This document shows positions 48,128-56,864 of a stretch of DNA of 64,000 bases, piece by piece (the first letter of the stretch is position 1; every line of letters begins with the position of its first letter). A program made the translations under genes and the position numbers. The notes below the pieces were generated by a model that worked only from the letters and a program-made list of their open reading frames with translations, ran no database searches and had not been told where the DNA came from. Source of the DNA: Polynucleobacter sp. AP-Kaivos-20-H2 (lineage in GTDB: Bacteria; Pseudomonadota; Gammaproteobacteria; Burkholderiales; Burkholderiaceae); assembly GCF_018882215.1 (NCBI RefSeq), contig NZ_JACVOX010000001.1, forward strand, positions 667,902 through 731,901, in the 5' to 3' direction.

Positions 48128-49543
48128 TTACAGAACCTTGGAATAGGTCCCTTTGGCTCGAGATTCTCTGAGGTGCCGATCAAAAGTCATGGCTACCCGT
48201 CTAGCAAGTAGACGACCTTTGGTGGGAACCAAAATACTTTCACCCTCCCAGTTGAGGAGACCAACCTCCTCTAGACTCTTGAGCTCTTCTATTTCCGTCT
48301 TAAAGTAATTTGAGAATTCAATTTGATGTGATGTTGCAAAAGCTTTGGTGTCTAAGGCAAATTGGCACATCAACTCACCAATTAACTCACGGCGCATCAA
48401 ATCGTCTTCATCAAGACGCAAACCTCGGAGCACCGGTAAGTAACCAGCATCTAATGCCTCGTAATATTCATCCAAAGTGCGCACATTCTGAGAGTAGCAA
48501 TCATCCACTTTACCAATTGAAGAAATTCCAAATGCTAGAAGATCGCATTCTGCCTGAGTGGAGTAGCCTTGGAAATTGCGATGCAACTTACCTTTTCGTT
48601 GGGCAATAGCTAATTCATCATCTGGTTTAGCGAAATGGTCCATGCCAATAAAAACATATCCTGCCTCACCTAAGCGTGCAATAGTATTGGAGAGAATATC
48701 CAGCTTATCTGCTGCCGCAGGCAAGTCAGCTTCAGCAATACGGCGTTGCGGCTTAAAGATATGTGGCAAGTGTGCGTAGTTATAGACAGAAAGACGATCG
48801 GGATTCATAGCCAATACCGCATCAACCGTTTCCTTGAAAGTCTCTGGCGTTTGCTTTGGTAGGCCATAGATCAAGTCAACGCTTCTGGATTTAAACCCAT
48901 GCTTTCTAGACCAATCCATAACTGCCTGTGTCTCTTCAATCGTTTGTACGCGATGAACAGCCTCTTGAACTGCCAAGTTGAAATCCTGCACACCCAAGCT
49001 AATGCGGTTAAAGCCCAGATGAGCCAAGAGTGCAATATCTTGCTCAGTAACGCGGCGCGGATCAATCTCAATCGAATACTCACCGCCAGGTAGTAACTCA
49101 AAATGCTCGCGAGTGTACTGCATTAACTCTGTCATTTCTTCATGCGATAGAAAAGTGGGGGTACCACCACCCCAGTGCAATTGTGTAACGGGAATCTTTT
49201 TCTGAGCACCCATGGCCTTAGTCACTATGGCCATTTCTTTAGCGAGATATTTGATGTATTTGGCGCTACGCCCATGATCCTTGGTGATGATCTTGTTGCA
49301 GCCACAGTAATAACAAATATTGGGGCAAAACGGTAAATGGAAATATAAGGACAGTGGCTCATTAGCTTTGGCCACCCGCTCCAGCGCTCCTAAATAGTCA
49401 GCCTCAGAAAAATCCCCATGAAATCGATCAGCACTGGGATAGGACGTATAGCGCGGCCCATTGATATCAAACCTTTTCAACAGCTCTGGATGAAAAAGTA
49501 CTTCTTTTTCTTCGACTGATGAATGAGTTGCTACGGGGTTCAT
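48128..49543 (-). CDS. hemN: Oxygen-independent coproporphyrinogen III dehydrogenase HemN
   Basis: 471 residues. The radical SAM motif is CPNICYYCGC with Cys73, Cys77, Cys80 and Cys82, the four-Cys pattern that distinguishes true HemN from the HemW-like proteins. RYTSYPSADRF near 31-41 and the GGGTPTFLS segment are also present. HemN converts coproporphyrinogen III to protoporphyrinogen IX without oxygen, so heme can be made under anoxia. It follows a COG2509 flavoprotein with an 18-base gap and is probably co-transcribed with it. The FNR boxes lie beyond its 3' end and concern ompW. Confidence 0.95.
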   Translation of the reverse strand: MNPVATHSSVEEKEVLFHPELLKRFDINGPRYTSYPSADRFHGDFSEADYLGALERVAKANEPLSLYFHLPFCPNICYYCGCNKIITKDHGRSAKYIKYLAKEMAIVTKAMGAQKKIPVTQLHWGGGTPTFLSHEEMTELMQYTREHFELLPGGEYSIEIDPRRVTEQDIALLAHLGFNRISLGVQDFNLAVQEAVHRVQTIEETQAVMDWSRKHGFKSRSVDLIYGLPKQTPETFKETVDAVLAMNPDRLSVYNYAHLPHIFKPQRRIAEADLPAAADKLDILSNTIARLGEAGYVFIGMDHFAKPDDELAIAQRKGKLHRNFQGYSTQAECDLLAFGISSIGKVDDCYSQNVRTLDEYYEALDAGYLPVLRGLRLDEDDLMRRELIGELMCQFALDTKAFATSHQIEFSNYFKTEIEELKSLEEVGLLNWEGESILVPTKGRLLARRVAMTFDRHLRESRAKGTYSKVL

Positions 49544-49561
49544 AGGATTCTTATGTGGTGT

Positions 49562-51175
49562 TTACTTTGACAGATAGTCTAACGCCACTGCTTCTGCTAC
49601 TTTAATCCCATCAACTCCTGCAGACAAGATTCCACCCGCGTAACCGGCGCCCTCACCTGCTGGGTAAAGGCCTTTGATATTTAGGCTTTGATAGTTTGCG
49701 CCTCGAGTAATTCGCAAAGGGGAGGAAGTGCGCGTCTCTACGCCGGTTAAGACAGCATCTTTCATAGAGAAGCCTTTAATTTGCTTCTCAAAAGCAGGAA
49801 TCGCTTCACGAATCGCCTCAATGGCATAAGCAGGCAAGCTTTCTGCCAGATCCGTTAAATGAACACCCGGCTTATACGACGGCATCACACTACCAAACTG
49901 AGTGGAAGCCTTCCCTTCTAAAAAATCGCCAATCAGCTGACCCGGCGCTTCATAAGTTCTACCACCTAATTCAAAAGCCTTTGATTCAATAGCACGCTGA
50001 AACTCAATGCCTGCTAATGGGCCGCCTGGGTAATCTTCTGGCGTAATGCCAACAACGATGCCCGCATTGGCATTTCGTTCGTTACGAGAATATTGGCTCA
50101 TGCCATTGGTTACAACTCGATTCGGCTCGGAGGTAGCAGCGACTACTGTGCCACCAGGGCACATGCAAAAACTATAGACAGAACGACCATTTTTGGCGTG
50201 ATGGACTAATTTGTAATCTGCCGCACCAATTAACTCATTGCCCGCATGAGGACCAAGGCGTGCTTTATCGATCAGTGACTGTGGGTGCTCAATCCGAAAG
50301 CCAACAGAAAAGGGTTTAGCTTCCATGAAGACGCCAGCATGATGCAAGGCTTCAAAGGTATCCCGTGCACTATGCCCTAAAGCCAAGATGACATGGTTGG
50401 CAGGTAGATCTGCCTGCCCCTCAATCTTGACCCCGGTAATTTGCTCATTCTCAATATCAAAGCCAATCACCTTTTGCGAGAACCGAATCTCACCGCCTAA
50501 GTCAATAATTTCTTGACGCATCTTCTCTACCACGCCAACTAGCCGGAAGGTGCCGATGTGGGGCTTAGCTACATAGGTAATCTCTGCGGGAGCGCCGGCT
50601 TTCACAAACTCATAAATGACCTTGCGTCCATAAAACTTAGGATCTTTGATTTGACTATATAACTTACCATCTGAAAACGTACCAGCCCCACCCTCGCCAA
50701 ATTGCACATTGGATTCTGGATTTAAAACATTCTTACGCCACAAGCCCCAGGTATCTTGAGTGCGTTCACGAACTTTTTTTCCACGCTCAAGAACAATTGG
50801 CTTAAAGCCCATTTGCGCTAACACTAGAGCAGCAAAAATACCGCATGGGCCAAATCCAACGACTACTGGGCGCAGTGCTTTTCCAGAGTCTATAGTTTCA
50901 GGGGCTTTTGCTACAAAGTGGTAGCTCGTATCCGGGGATGGTCTTACATGAATATCTCCAGAAAATTGCTTCAGAAGAACATCTTCATGTTTTGCAGATA
51001 AGTCAACCGTATAGATAAAAGAGAGAGCGACGTTCTTTCGAGCATCGTAACTACGCTTAAAGACTTCAAATCGTATTAAGTCTTTGGCATCTAGATTGAG
51101 ACGCTTCAATATCGCCTTCTCCAAAGCTTCTGGAGCATGGTCAATTGGTAGACGTAATTCAGTAATACGGATCAT
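49562..51175 (-). CDS. COG2509-type FAD-dependent dehydrogenase of unknown substrate
   Basis: 537 residues. The N-terminal ~95 residues are a small alpha/beta domain, then the FAD-binding fold begins with VVVGFGPCGIFAALVLAQMG near 104-123 and continues with QFGEGGAGTFSDGKL. The C-terminal AGEGAGYAGGILSAGVDGIKVAE and the FRIEHPQSLIDKARLG segment are typical of this conserved family. The reaction is not established. It precedes hemN by 18 bases, and a link to heme or redox metabolism is only suggested by that position. It diverges from yaeQ across 120 bases. Confidence 0.85.
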   Translation of the reverse strand: MIRITELRLPIDHAPEALEKAILKRLNLDAKDLIRFEVFKRSYDARKNVALSFIYTVDLSAKHEDVLLKQFSGDIHVRPSPDTSYHFVAKAPETIDSGKALRPVVVGFGPCGIFAALVLAQMGFKPIVLERGKKVRERTQDTWGLWRKNVLNPESNVQFGEGGAGTFSDGKLYSQIKDPKFYGRKVIYEFVKAGAPAEITYVAKPHIGTFRLVGVVEKMRQEIIDLGGEIRFSQKVIGFDIENEQITGVKIEGQADLPANHVILALGHSARDTFEALHHAGVFMEAKPFSVGFRIEHPQSLIDKARLGPHAGNELIGAADYKLVHHAKNGRSVYSFCMCPGGTVVAATSEPNRVVTNGMSQYSRNERNANAGIVVGITPEDYPGGPLAGIEFQRAIESKAFELGGRTYEAPGQLIGDFLEGKASTQFGSVMPSYKPGVHLTDLAESLPAYAIEAIREAIPAFEKQIKGFSMKDAVLTGVETRTSSPLRITRGANYQSLNIKGLYPAGEGAGYAGGILSAGVDGIKVAEAVALDYLSK

Positions 51176-51295
51176 GGGTTTTACGGCACACAGTAATTTG
51201 AGGCATTTCCAGGCTCATCAGGAGCCCTAAGCCAAATAATACTGGTTATAAGCTCACTCAGGCCAGGAGTTAGTTCATAAAGGCGATAATAGGTC

Positions 51296-51841
51296 ATGGC
51301 TCTACGCGCAACTATCCACAAAGCCGACCTTCATGTCGCAGATTCTGACCGCCACTACTATGGCAGCCATTCATTAACTATTGCTAAGCACCCTTCTGAG
51401 ACTGAGCAGCGGATGATGATCCGCATCATTGCCTTTGCATTGCAGGCAAATGAGGATCTAGTGTTTACAAAGGGTTTGAGTGATACCGACGAACCCGATC
51501 TGTGGATTAAAGATCTTACCGATGCAATCAAGTTATGGATTGAAATCGGCCAACCAGACGAGCGTCGTATTCTGAAAGCCTGTGGTCGTGCTGATCAAGT
51601 GATTGTCTATTGCTATGGCGGACATACCAGCAAAATCTGGTGGGATGGTATTGCCAACAAACTCAATCGTGCTCGCAATTTACAAATAGTCTCTATTCCA
51701 GCAGAACAAGCGGAAGAGCTGAACAAGTTGGTTGAGCGCAGCATGGTGATCCATGTCAATGTGCAAGATGGCGAAGCATATGTTTCCTCCGATAAAGGTC
51801 AGGTCACCATTACCCCAGAGATTTGGCGCAACAATCAATAG
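51296..51841 (+). CDS. yaeQ: YaeQ family protein
   Basis: 181 residues, the typical length. MALRATIHKADLHVADSDRHYY at the N-terminus, the HPSETEQRMMIRIIAFALQANEDLVFTKGLSDTDEPDLW run and VIVYCYGGHTSKIWWDG are characteristic. The fold is related to PD-(D/E)XK nucleases, but biochemical activity is not settled. The gene is followed after 9 bases by a PIN-domain gene in the same direction. Confidence 0.93.
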   Translation: MALRATIHKADLHVADSDRHYYGSHSLTIAKHPSETEQRMMIRIIAFALQANEDLVFTKGLSDTDEPDLWIKDLTDAIKLWIEIGQPDERRILKACGRADQVIVYCYGGHTSKIWWDGIANKLNRARNLQIVSIPAEQAEELNKLVERSMVIHVNVQDGEAYVSSDKGQVTITPEIWRNNQ

Positions 51842-51850
51842 GCGTTATAA

Positions 51851-52267
51851 ATGAAGGTAGTAGTTTTTGATACCAACGCATTGCTAGATCTTTTTGTCTT
51901 CAATGACTTTAGAGCACTTCATTTAAAACAAGCATTGATTGAAGGCAAAATAGATGCCCTAGCAACTCCAATCACTTTAGAAGAATTTACTGATGTGATT
52001 GCTCGCCCCCTGTTTTCGCTTGATGAAGTGCAACAAGAGCAAATTCGCGAGCAATGGCATGGTTTAACAAGAATCATGGATGATAAAAACTTGGTCAAAG
52101 CGCCCTGGATATGCCAAGACCCAGATGATCAAGTCTTTTTAGATCTTGCTTACACCGCAAAGCCCTGCATCTTAATCAGCAAAGACAATGCAGTGCTGCG
52201 ATTTGCGAATCAGGCTGCAAAAGAACAAGTATTGATTACCGCAGATTACAACGCAGCGATCTTATAG
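51851..52267 (+). CDS. PIN-domain protein (COG1569 type), no antitoxin beside it
   Basis: 138 residues forming one PIN domain. The acidic active-site residues are in [13 protein letters not shown] (Asp7), in the Glu/Asp of [12 protein letters not shown] near 43-50, and in [13 protein letters not shown] near 94-106, so it is probably an active ribonuclease. Members of this group are often called VapC-like toxin components. Here no short antitoxin reading frame precedes it; yaeQ lies 9 bases upstream. The stop overlaps the end of the converging LLM gene by 6 bases. It may be a solitary domesticated nuclease. Confidence 0.82.
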   Translation: MKVVVFDTNALLDLFVFNDFRALHLKQALIEGKIDALATPITLEEFTDVIARPLFSLDEVQQEQIREQWHGLTRIMDDKNLVKAPWICQDPDDQVFLDLAYTAKPCILISKDNAVLRFANQAAKEQVLITADYNAAIL

Positions 52268-53260
52268 GCTTTGCGCGGCCTGTGCGGCAATCTCAAAAGA
52301 TCTGAGACGAGCCTGATGATCGAAAATTTGCCCAGTCAAGATGATTTCGTTTGCGCCAGTAAGATCCAACCAACGACGCATCCCCTTCTTTACTGTCTCT
52401 AGCGAACCCACTACTGAAACCTGCAAGGTATGATCTGCAGCTGCTCGTTCATGAGGCTCACAAAATTCATTTATGTCAGCAATTGGGGGCGGTAATTGTC
52501 CGCGAGTATTGCGCCGCATTCTGACAACATTTTGTTGCAGAGTAGTAAATAGATGTTGAGCTTCTTCATCGGTATCCGCAGCAACTACATTCATCACAAA
52601 TGCTGCATACGGTTTAGCTTGCTGAGCTGATGGCTTAAAGAGCTCAAGATAAATCTTCATTGCCTCTAAAAGCTGCTCTGGCGCAAAGTGAGAAGCGAAG
52701 GCATAAGGTAAGCCAAAGTGAGCGGCTAATTGAGCTCCATACAAACTAGAACCTAAAATCCAGATCGGAACATTGCTATCGATTCCTGGTATCGCCTTTA
52801 CAGATTGCCCTTCTTGTAACGGGCCAAAATAATGCTGTAACTCACGGACATCCTGCGGAAAGCGATCATCACTGCCCAATAAGTCCCTACGCAATGCCCT
52901 AGCAGTCATTTGATCGGTACCGGGTGCACGGCCCAAGCCAAGCTCAATTCTTCCTGGGTATAAAGCTTCTAGGGTGCCAAATTGCTCAGCAATCACTAAG
53001 GGAGCATGATTTGGCAACATGACGCCACCAGAGCCCACTCGGATATGGGAGGTGCCAGCAGCAATATAGCCAATCAAGACTGCAGTTGCAGAGCTCGCAT
53101 TGCCCGTCATATTGTGATGCTCTGCTACCCAATAGCGGGTATAGCCCCATTTTTCGGCATGCCTTGCCACATCCAAAGAGTTACGAAGTGCATCGGCAGC
53201 AGTAAAACCCTGAGGAATCGGAGATATATCTAGAATGGAGTATGGGATGGAATTTGCCAT
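52262..53260 (-). CDS. LLM-class flavin-dependent oxidoreductase
   Basis: 332 residues from the ATG at 53260. The frame continues up to 53452, but it would overlap the divergent plus-strand gene at 53294 and adds 64 residues foreign to the family. [21 protein letters not shown], the WVAEHHNM motif near 44-51, [10 protein letters not shown] and the FASHFAPE segment are all typical of the bacterial luciferase-like, MsnO8-type subgroup. It uses a reduced flavin and probably oxidises a small molecule of unknown identity. Confidence 0.9.
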   Translation of the reverse strand: MANSIPYSILDISPIPQGFTAADALRNSLDVARHAEKWGYTRYWVAEHHNMTGNASSATAVLIGYIAAGTSHIRVGSGGVMLPNHAPLVIAEQFGTLEALYPGRIELGLGRAPGTDQMTARALRRDLLGSDDRFPQDVRELQHYFGPLQEGQSVKAIPGIDSNVPIWILGSSLYGAQLAAHFGLPYAFASHFAPEQLLEAMKIYLELFKPSAQQAKPYAAFVMNVVAADTDEEAQHLFTTLQQNVVRMRRNTRGQLPPPIADINEFCEPHERAAADHTLQVSVVGSLETVKKGMRRWLDLTGANEIILTGQIFDHQARLRSFEIAAQAAQSL

Positions 53261-53293
53261 CGCTAGATCATACCGAGAAAGTGCATTGTTGAC

Positions 53294-53515
53294 ATGATTA
53301 AACCCAAAATGGCCGATCCTGACGATGGCCTCTTTAAGCCAGGCAGTAAATTGCGACACATTAAGACTGGTGGATTTTATAAGGTTGTCTTCTTGGCTAA
53401 TGTAGAAGCAAATCTGGAGCCAGCTTATGTTTACGAATCCATGCAATCGCATGATTTTTGGATTAGACCTAAAGCAGAAATGGAAGATGGGCGCTTTGAG
53501 CTTATCTCAGAATAG
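53294..53515 (+). CDS. DUF1653 domain protein
   Basis: 73 residues. The segment [23 protein letters not shown] followed by [28 protein letters not shown] matches the compact beta-rich DUF1653 pattern of short, conserved bacterial proteins of unknown function. The ATG at 53309 (MADPDDGLF) is an alternative start; neither has an obvious ribosome binding site. It is followed 10 bases later by slyX, and both may be one transcript. Confidence 0.75.
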   Translation: MIKPKMADPDDGLFKPGSKLRHIKTGGFYKVVFLANVEANLEPAYVYESMQSHDFWIRPKAEMEDGRFELISE

Positions 53516-53525
53516 AAAGTAAGTT

Positions 53526-53723
53526 ATGTCAGAAGAACGCATCACTAATCTAGAAATCAAATTGAGCTTCACGGAAGACTTAATTGAGAAACTCAATGAG
53601 ACAATCTACAAACAGCAACAGCAAATCGAATTTCTGTATCGCGAGTTAAAGGCAATCAAAGAGCAAGCCGGCAGTGGCGGCGGAGGCGGGAGTTCTAAAG
53701 ATGAAATCCCCCCACACTATTAA
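53526..53723 (+). CDS. slyX: SlyX family protein
   Basis: 65 residues, a coiled-coil protein with the typical MSEERITNLEIKLSFTEDLIEKLNETI heptads and the C-terminal PPHY tetrapeptide that marks SlyX. The function is unknown; in E. coli it is near the prolyl isomerase slyD but not functionally linked. A Gly-rich linker (GSGGGGG) separates the helix from the tail. It follows the DUF1653 gene by 10 bases. Confidence 0.88.
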   Translation: MSEERITNLEIKLSFTEDLIEKLNETIYKQQQQIEFLYRELKAIKEQAGSGGGGGSSKDEIPPHY

Positions 53724-53782
53724 TCAGCTGCTAATATAGTCATTAGGCATAAACCCCTTACAACATAAGCAAAGGAATATCC

Positions 53783-54130
53783 ATGAGCAACTTAACTTTA
53801 TTTCTAGTCCAGTGGGGCCTGACTTCTTTATCTCTTTGGGTTGCCAGCTATATCTTTAGTGGCTTGCGCTTTGCAGATGGTGGCTCACTATTAATCGCTG
53901 CCCTACTCTTGGGATTTGCCAATGCCATCGTCAAGCCTTTGCTCATTCTTTTCACGCTGCCATTAACAGTAGTAACCATGGGCCTCTTCTTGCTCGTGAT
54001 TAATGCCTTGGTATTGATGCTGGTTTCTACAGTGGTGAGTGGCTTTACGATCTCCAGCTTCTGGACAGCGTTCTTTGCCAGCATCTTTATTTCTTTATTT
54101 AGCCTCTTTGTCAGCGGCTTAGTTTTTTAA
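53783..54130 (+). CDS. Small four-helix membrane protein (COG1950 / phage holin 4 superfamily)
   Basis: 115 residues with four closely packed membrane helices. The LLLGFANAIVKPLLILFTLPLTVVTMGLFLLVINALVLMLVS pattern identifies the YvlD-like, holin-superfamily group. Despite the family name it sits in ordinary chromosomal context with no phage genes. A GGAAT ribosome binding site precedes the ATG. It converges with the AsmA-like gene, 27 bases apart. The cellular role is unknown. Confidence 0.85.
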   Translation: MSNLTLFLVQWGLTSLSLWVASYIFSGLRFADGGSLLIAALLLGFANAIVKPLLILFTLPLTVVTMGLFLLVINALVLMLVSTVVSGFTISSFWTAFFASIFISLFSLFVSGLVF

Positions 54131-54157
54131 GAAGCTGATTTACGAGCTTAGCTAGGC

Positions 54158-55957
54158 TTACTTGCTAGCAGGATAGATGTCCGACCAAGAGTGCAGTGCT
54201 GTTTTACATGGCTGCGACTTGGTCGCCAATGATTTAGCATTCTCCGCCGCGATACTTATGCCGCCGGTTAAGAAGCCTAACCCAATAGAGACGGCGCTAT
54301 TCACCACTCCTGCCTTATTCACTCCAGTTTGCGGGTTTTGTAATGTTCCCTCAATCTTTACAAGTCCGGCCAGATCCAAGCCCGTTGTAAGGCCTGATTT
54401 TTCTCTTGGATTAATACTGATATTGAGAGCCTCGTTGGCAAGATTGATTGTGCCCGCTAAGGTGATATCAAGACGGTCCGTCTCAATGCCAACTGAATTC
54501 TGAATATTTACCATCCCGCTATTGATGGGTAAGTAGGCAACAGCACAATTCAAAGTAGTTTGATTGGATTTCTTATACATCGGATTGATTGCATCTATTA
54601 CAGTGATGACAAAGTCCCCGCCTTTATTGATGAACTTCGAATCTAATTTACTTTGACCCACTGAAACCTGAATAGCCCCATTAGCTCGACTAACCATTTG
54701 ATGTGGGCTCACACCACTTCCCTGTAAGTTCCAGGCCACTTTTGTATCACCACCAGAAACTCTAGCGCTTGAATCGGTGACGGCAATAATCTGCTCTAAG
54801 GCAAAGTCTTTAGCAATACCCTTCACAGAAATCTTAGGCGCAGGGCTCGTGAACTGATTAATGGACAGCTGTGCTTGGGCACTTCCCTTACCTACATTAA
54901 AGCTGATATCACTCGCATCAATCCTATCTTTCTGAAATTGAAGTGTCGTTTTAAAGTTCGTAAATGGCGCCTGATGCGGAATCCCAAGCTCAGCAATATT
55001 GATATTAATAAGGCCATCAGCCAAAGGCAAAAGATCAAACGGCAATGCGTCATCGGTGAATAAATACTTTCCTTGGGCCTTATGTGTAGATGCTTGGGAA
55101 GTTTTTCCAGCTGATCCAGCAATAACAACAGAACCCGCTAAGGGTGCTAAATCAAAGGACTTTGAGTTGAGATTGATATTGAATTTTGGCAATAGATCTG
55201 GCTTTTTATCGATCTCGCCCGAAATTGCAAGCGACTTACCGTTTAAAGTCAAAACTAAATCGAGATCTAGGTTTACTGGAGATTGATTCCAAGCGAAGTA
55301 AGCATTACGCAGTGAAGTTGTTTTGCCTTTTAGGTTCAATGTGTAATTAGTGCGCTGCACATCTACCAGAATCGTAGACTTCCCATCGCTAGCATCTAAA
55401 GAAAGTTTAGGAATACTAATCGGGCTGGCTGCTTTTTGTCCGTCTTGATAATTGATACGGGCATCTACGACATCAAGAGTTTTAATGGAGACAAGGGCAT
55501 TACTAGAAGAATCGCTAGTTGCAGACTGTGTTGGCAAACCACTGGCAACTATCGTAGGCGGAGTGAGATTCCAATTACCCTCCCCAGCCTTATTGGTTTG
55601 TAAGTTTGCTTCTAGTCCCCTGATACCGATTCTGCTGATTTCAACGCTACCTTTCAGAAGCGGAAGTATCCTAATATCTAACTCAATGTTCTTGAATATG
55701 AACATGTCAGGAATGCTTGCCCATGAGGCATTGCTCAGAGACACCTGTTCTGCTTTTACGCTAATTGATGGGAAAAGGCTCAGACTGACTGGACCGGTGA
55801 TTTTCAACTCACGCCCAGTAGCCTCTTTTACCGAAGAACTCAGGAGCTTGGTTACCTGGGCAGGATTTACAAAAGAGGACGCGTACCATGCGCCCAAACC
55901 CATTATGGCAAGACAGCCTAACAAAGCAATAAGAGAAATCTTCAGGGTTTTATTCAC
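54158..55957 (-). CDS. AsmA family protein
   Basis: 599 residues. A single N-terminal membrane helix (about 7-29) is followed by a large periplasmic beta-rich domain, with the conserved KITGPVSLSLFPSISVKAEQVSL near 52-74 and SLDASDGKS-type repeats. AsmA-like proteins are thought to bridge inner and outer membrane and move phospholipids between them. The C-terminal part has GLTTGLDLAGLVKIEGTLQNP and a GLGFLTGGIS helix, then SQPCKTAL with a single Cys. It diverges from yjdM by 66 bases and looks monocistronic. Confidence 0.85.
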   Translation of the reverse strand: MNKTLKISLIALLGCLAIMGLGAWYASSFVNPAQVTKLLSSSVKEATGRELKITGPVSLSLFPSISVKAEQVSLSNASWASIPDMFIFKNIELDIRILPLLKGSVEISRIGIRGLEANLQTNKAGEGNWNLTPPTIVASGLPTQSATSDSSSNALVSIKTLDVVDARINYQDGQKAASPISIPKLSLDASDGKSTILVDVQRTNYTLNLKGKTTSLRNAYFAWNQSPVNLDLDLVLTLNGKSLAISGEIDKKPDLLPKFNINLNSKSFDLAPLAGSVVIAGSAGKTSQASTHKAQGKYLFTDDALPFDLLPLADGLININIAELGIPHQAPFTNFKTTLQFQKDRIDASDISFNVGKGSAQAQLSINQFTSPAPKISVKGIAKDFALEQIIAVTDSSARVSGGDTKVAWNLQGSGVSPHQMVSRANGAIQVSVGQSKLDSKFINKGGDFVITVIDAINPMYKKSNQTTLNCAVAYLPINSGMVNIQNSVGIETDRLDITLAGTINLANEALNISINPREKSGLTTGLDLAGLVKIEGTLQNPQTGVNKAGVVNSAVSIGLGFLTGGISIAAENAKSLATKSQPCKTALHSWSDIYPASK

Positions 55958-56023
55958 TTACCCATTCTAAATCGAGTACTAGATGAGGGCCAAGACTCAT
56001 TACCCCTAGACTAAAATGAAGTG

Positions 56024-56368
56024 ATGAGCACAGATAATCTACCGAAGTGTCCTGCCTGCCAGGAAGATATGACCTACCCCGATGGGGAAAATTATGTTTG
56101 CGCCCAGTGTGGCCATGAATGGCCTATGGCTGCTGCTGCAGAAGAGTCTGAGGCTGGGCTCATTGTGAAAGATGCCAATAGCAATCTTCTAGCAGATGGC
56201 GACACAGTCACCCTCATCAAAGACCTCAAGGTCAAAGGCTCTTCCACTACCCTGAAGGTGGGCACCAAGATTAAAGGGATTCGCCTGGTATCAGGTGATC
56301 ATGAAGTCGACTGCAAAACAGAAGCGGGCAATATGCTACTCAAGGCCTGCTTCCTGAAAAAAGCCTAG
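56024..56368 (+). CDS. yjdM: Zinc-ribbon protein YjdM (PhnA type)
   Basis: 114 residues from the ATG at 56024; a GTG one codon earlier is also in frame. The N-terminal zinc ribbon has Cys9, Cys12, Cys26 and Cys29 (CPAC and CAQC), and the C-terminal domain [29 protein letters not shown] with [10 protein letters not shown] is the standard YjdM half. Despite the PhnA name given historically, it is not a phosphonoacetate hydrolase. The role is unknown. The stop codon lies inside the ascending arm of a terminator hairpin. Confidence 0.9.
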   Translation: MSTDNLPKCPACQEDMTYPDGENYVCAQCGHEWPMAAAAEESEAGLIVKDANSNLLADGDTVTLIKDLKVKGSSTTLKVGTKIKGIRLVSGDHEVDCKTEAGNMLLKACFLKKA

Positions 56369-56393
56369 GAGCATTTTGCCTCTAGGCTTTTCC
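56359..56393 (+). terminator. Terminator overlapping the end of yjdM
   Basis: A 10-bp stem (56359-56368 with 56382-56391) has a 13-base loop and ends in TTTT. The ascending arm contains the last codons and the TAG stop of yjdM, so a stop-codon ribosome would transiently cover it. Confidence 0.65.
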
Positions 56394-56412
56394 AAATCAA
56401 TGCTTGCTTATT

Positions 56413-56436
56413 TGCTTAGCTAGTTGCTTAGCTAGT
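56413..56436. repeat. 12-bp tandem duplication next to the YdcH-like stop
   Basis: The 12-mer TGCTTAGCTAGT occurs twice in direct tandem and a third, incomplete copy precedes it. It overlaps the stop codon of the YdcH-like gene (minus). It looks like a simple slippage-type duplication. Confidence 0.6.
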
Positions 56437-56647
56437 TACTTGCCTTCTTTAAGACGGCATAAATCTGGTCTTTTAAAAGGAGCTTTTCCTTTTTCAAGGT
56501 CTCGATTTCTTCTGGAGTACTCGGCTCTGAATGGGACTCCATTCTTTGGATCTTTTGATCTAAATTGTTGTGCTTATCAAATAAATGCGAGAAATGACGA
56601 TCTGTCGTTTTCAGCTTGGTAATGAGTTCGCGATATTCAGGAAACAT
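56432..56647 (-). CDS. YdcH-like (DUF465) small coiled-coil protein
   Basis: 71 residues. The pattern MFPEYRELITKLKTTDRHF followed by DKHNNLDQKIQRMES and TLKKEKLLLKDQIYAVLKK is the helical hairpin of the YdcH family, found across proteobacteria. The function is unknown. The start is consistent with family members beginning MFPEYR. It is separated from the lysine-rich gene by 217 bases that hold an inverted repeat. The stop codon falls in a 12-bp tandem repeat. Confidence 0.82.
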   Translation of the reverse strand: MFPEYRELITKLKTTDRHFSHLFDKHNNLDQKIQRMESHSEPSTPEEIETLKKEKLLLKDQIYAVLKKASN

Positions 56648-56789
56648 AAGCCCTCTTGATATTTAGGTTGCACAAAACTTCACGCTTTTAGTGTAGCAAC
56701 CCTCCATTCCAAGAACAATGCCTTCTGCCATCTATTTATTTCATCCCCTCCCTTGTATTCCGTGGGACAAACCCCATATAGGAAAGGGC

Positions 56790-56805
56790 AATTCCCGAGG
56801 GAATT
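56790..56805. promoter_or_regulatory. Inverted repeat upstream of the lysine-rich gene
   Basis: A 7-bp perfect arm pair (AATTCCC and GGGAATT) separated by two bases, with partial extension to GCAAATTCCC. It lies about 60-75 bases upstream of the ATG at 56865, close to a TAATAT -10-like sequence near 56810, so it could be an operator. Confidence 0.4.
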
Positions 56806-56864
56806 TGCAGTAATATCAGAAAGTGCATCAAGCACGATAACTACCGAAAGAAGGGTAATAAACC

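Noticed and set aside
53261..53452. N-terminal extension of the LLM oxidoreductase
   Set aside because: It overlaps the divergent DUF1653 gene, and the family-like sequence begins at the ATG at 53260.
53783..54130. Prophage remnant suggested by the holin-superfamily membrane protein
   Set aside because: No lysin, capsid, tail or integrase gene is nearby, and the family is widespread in chromosomes.
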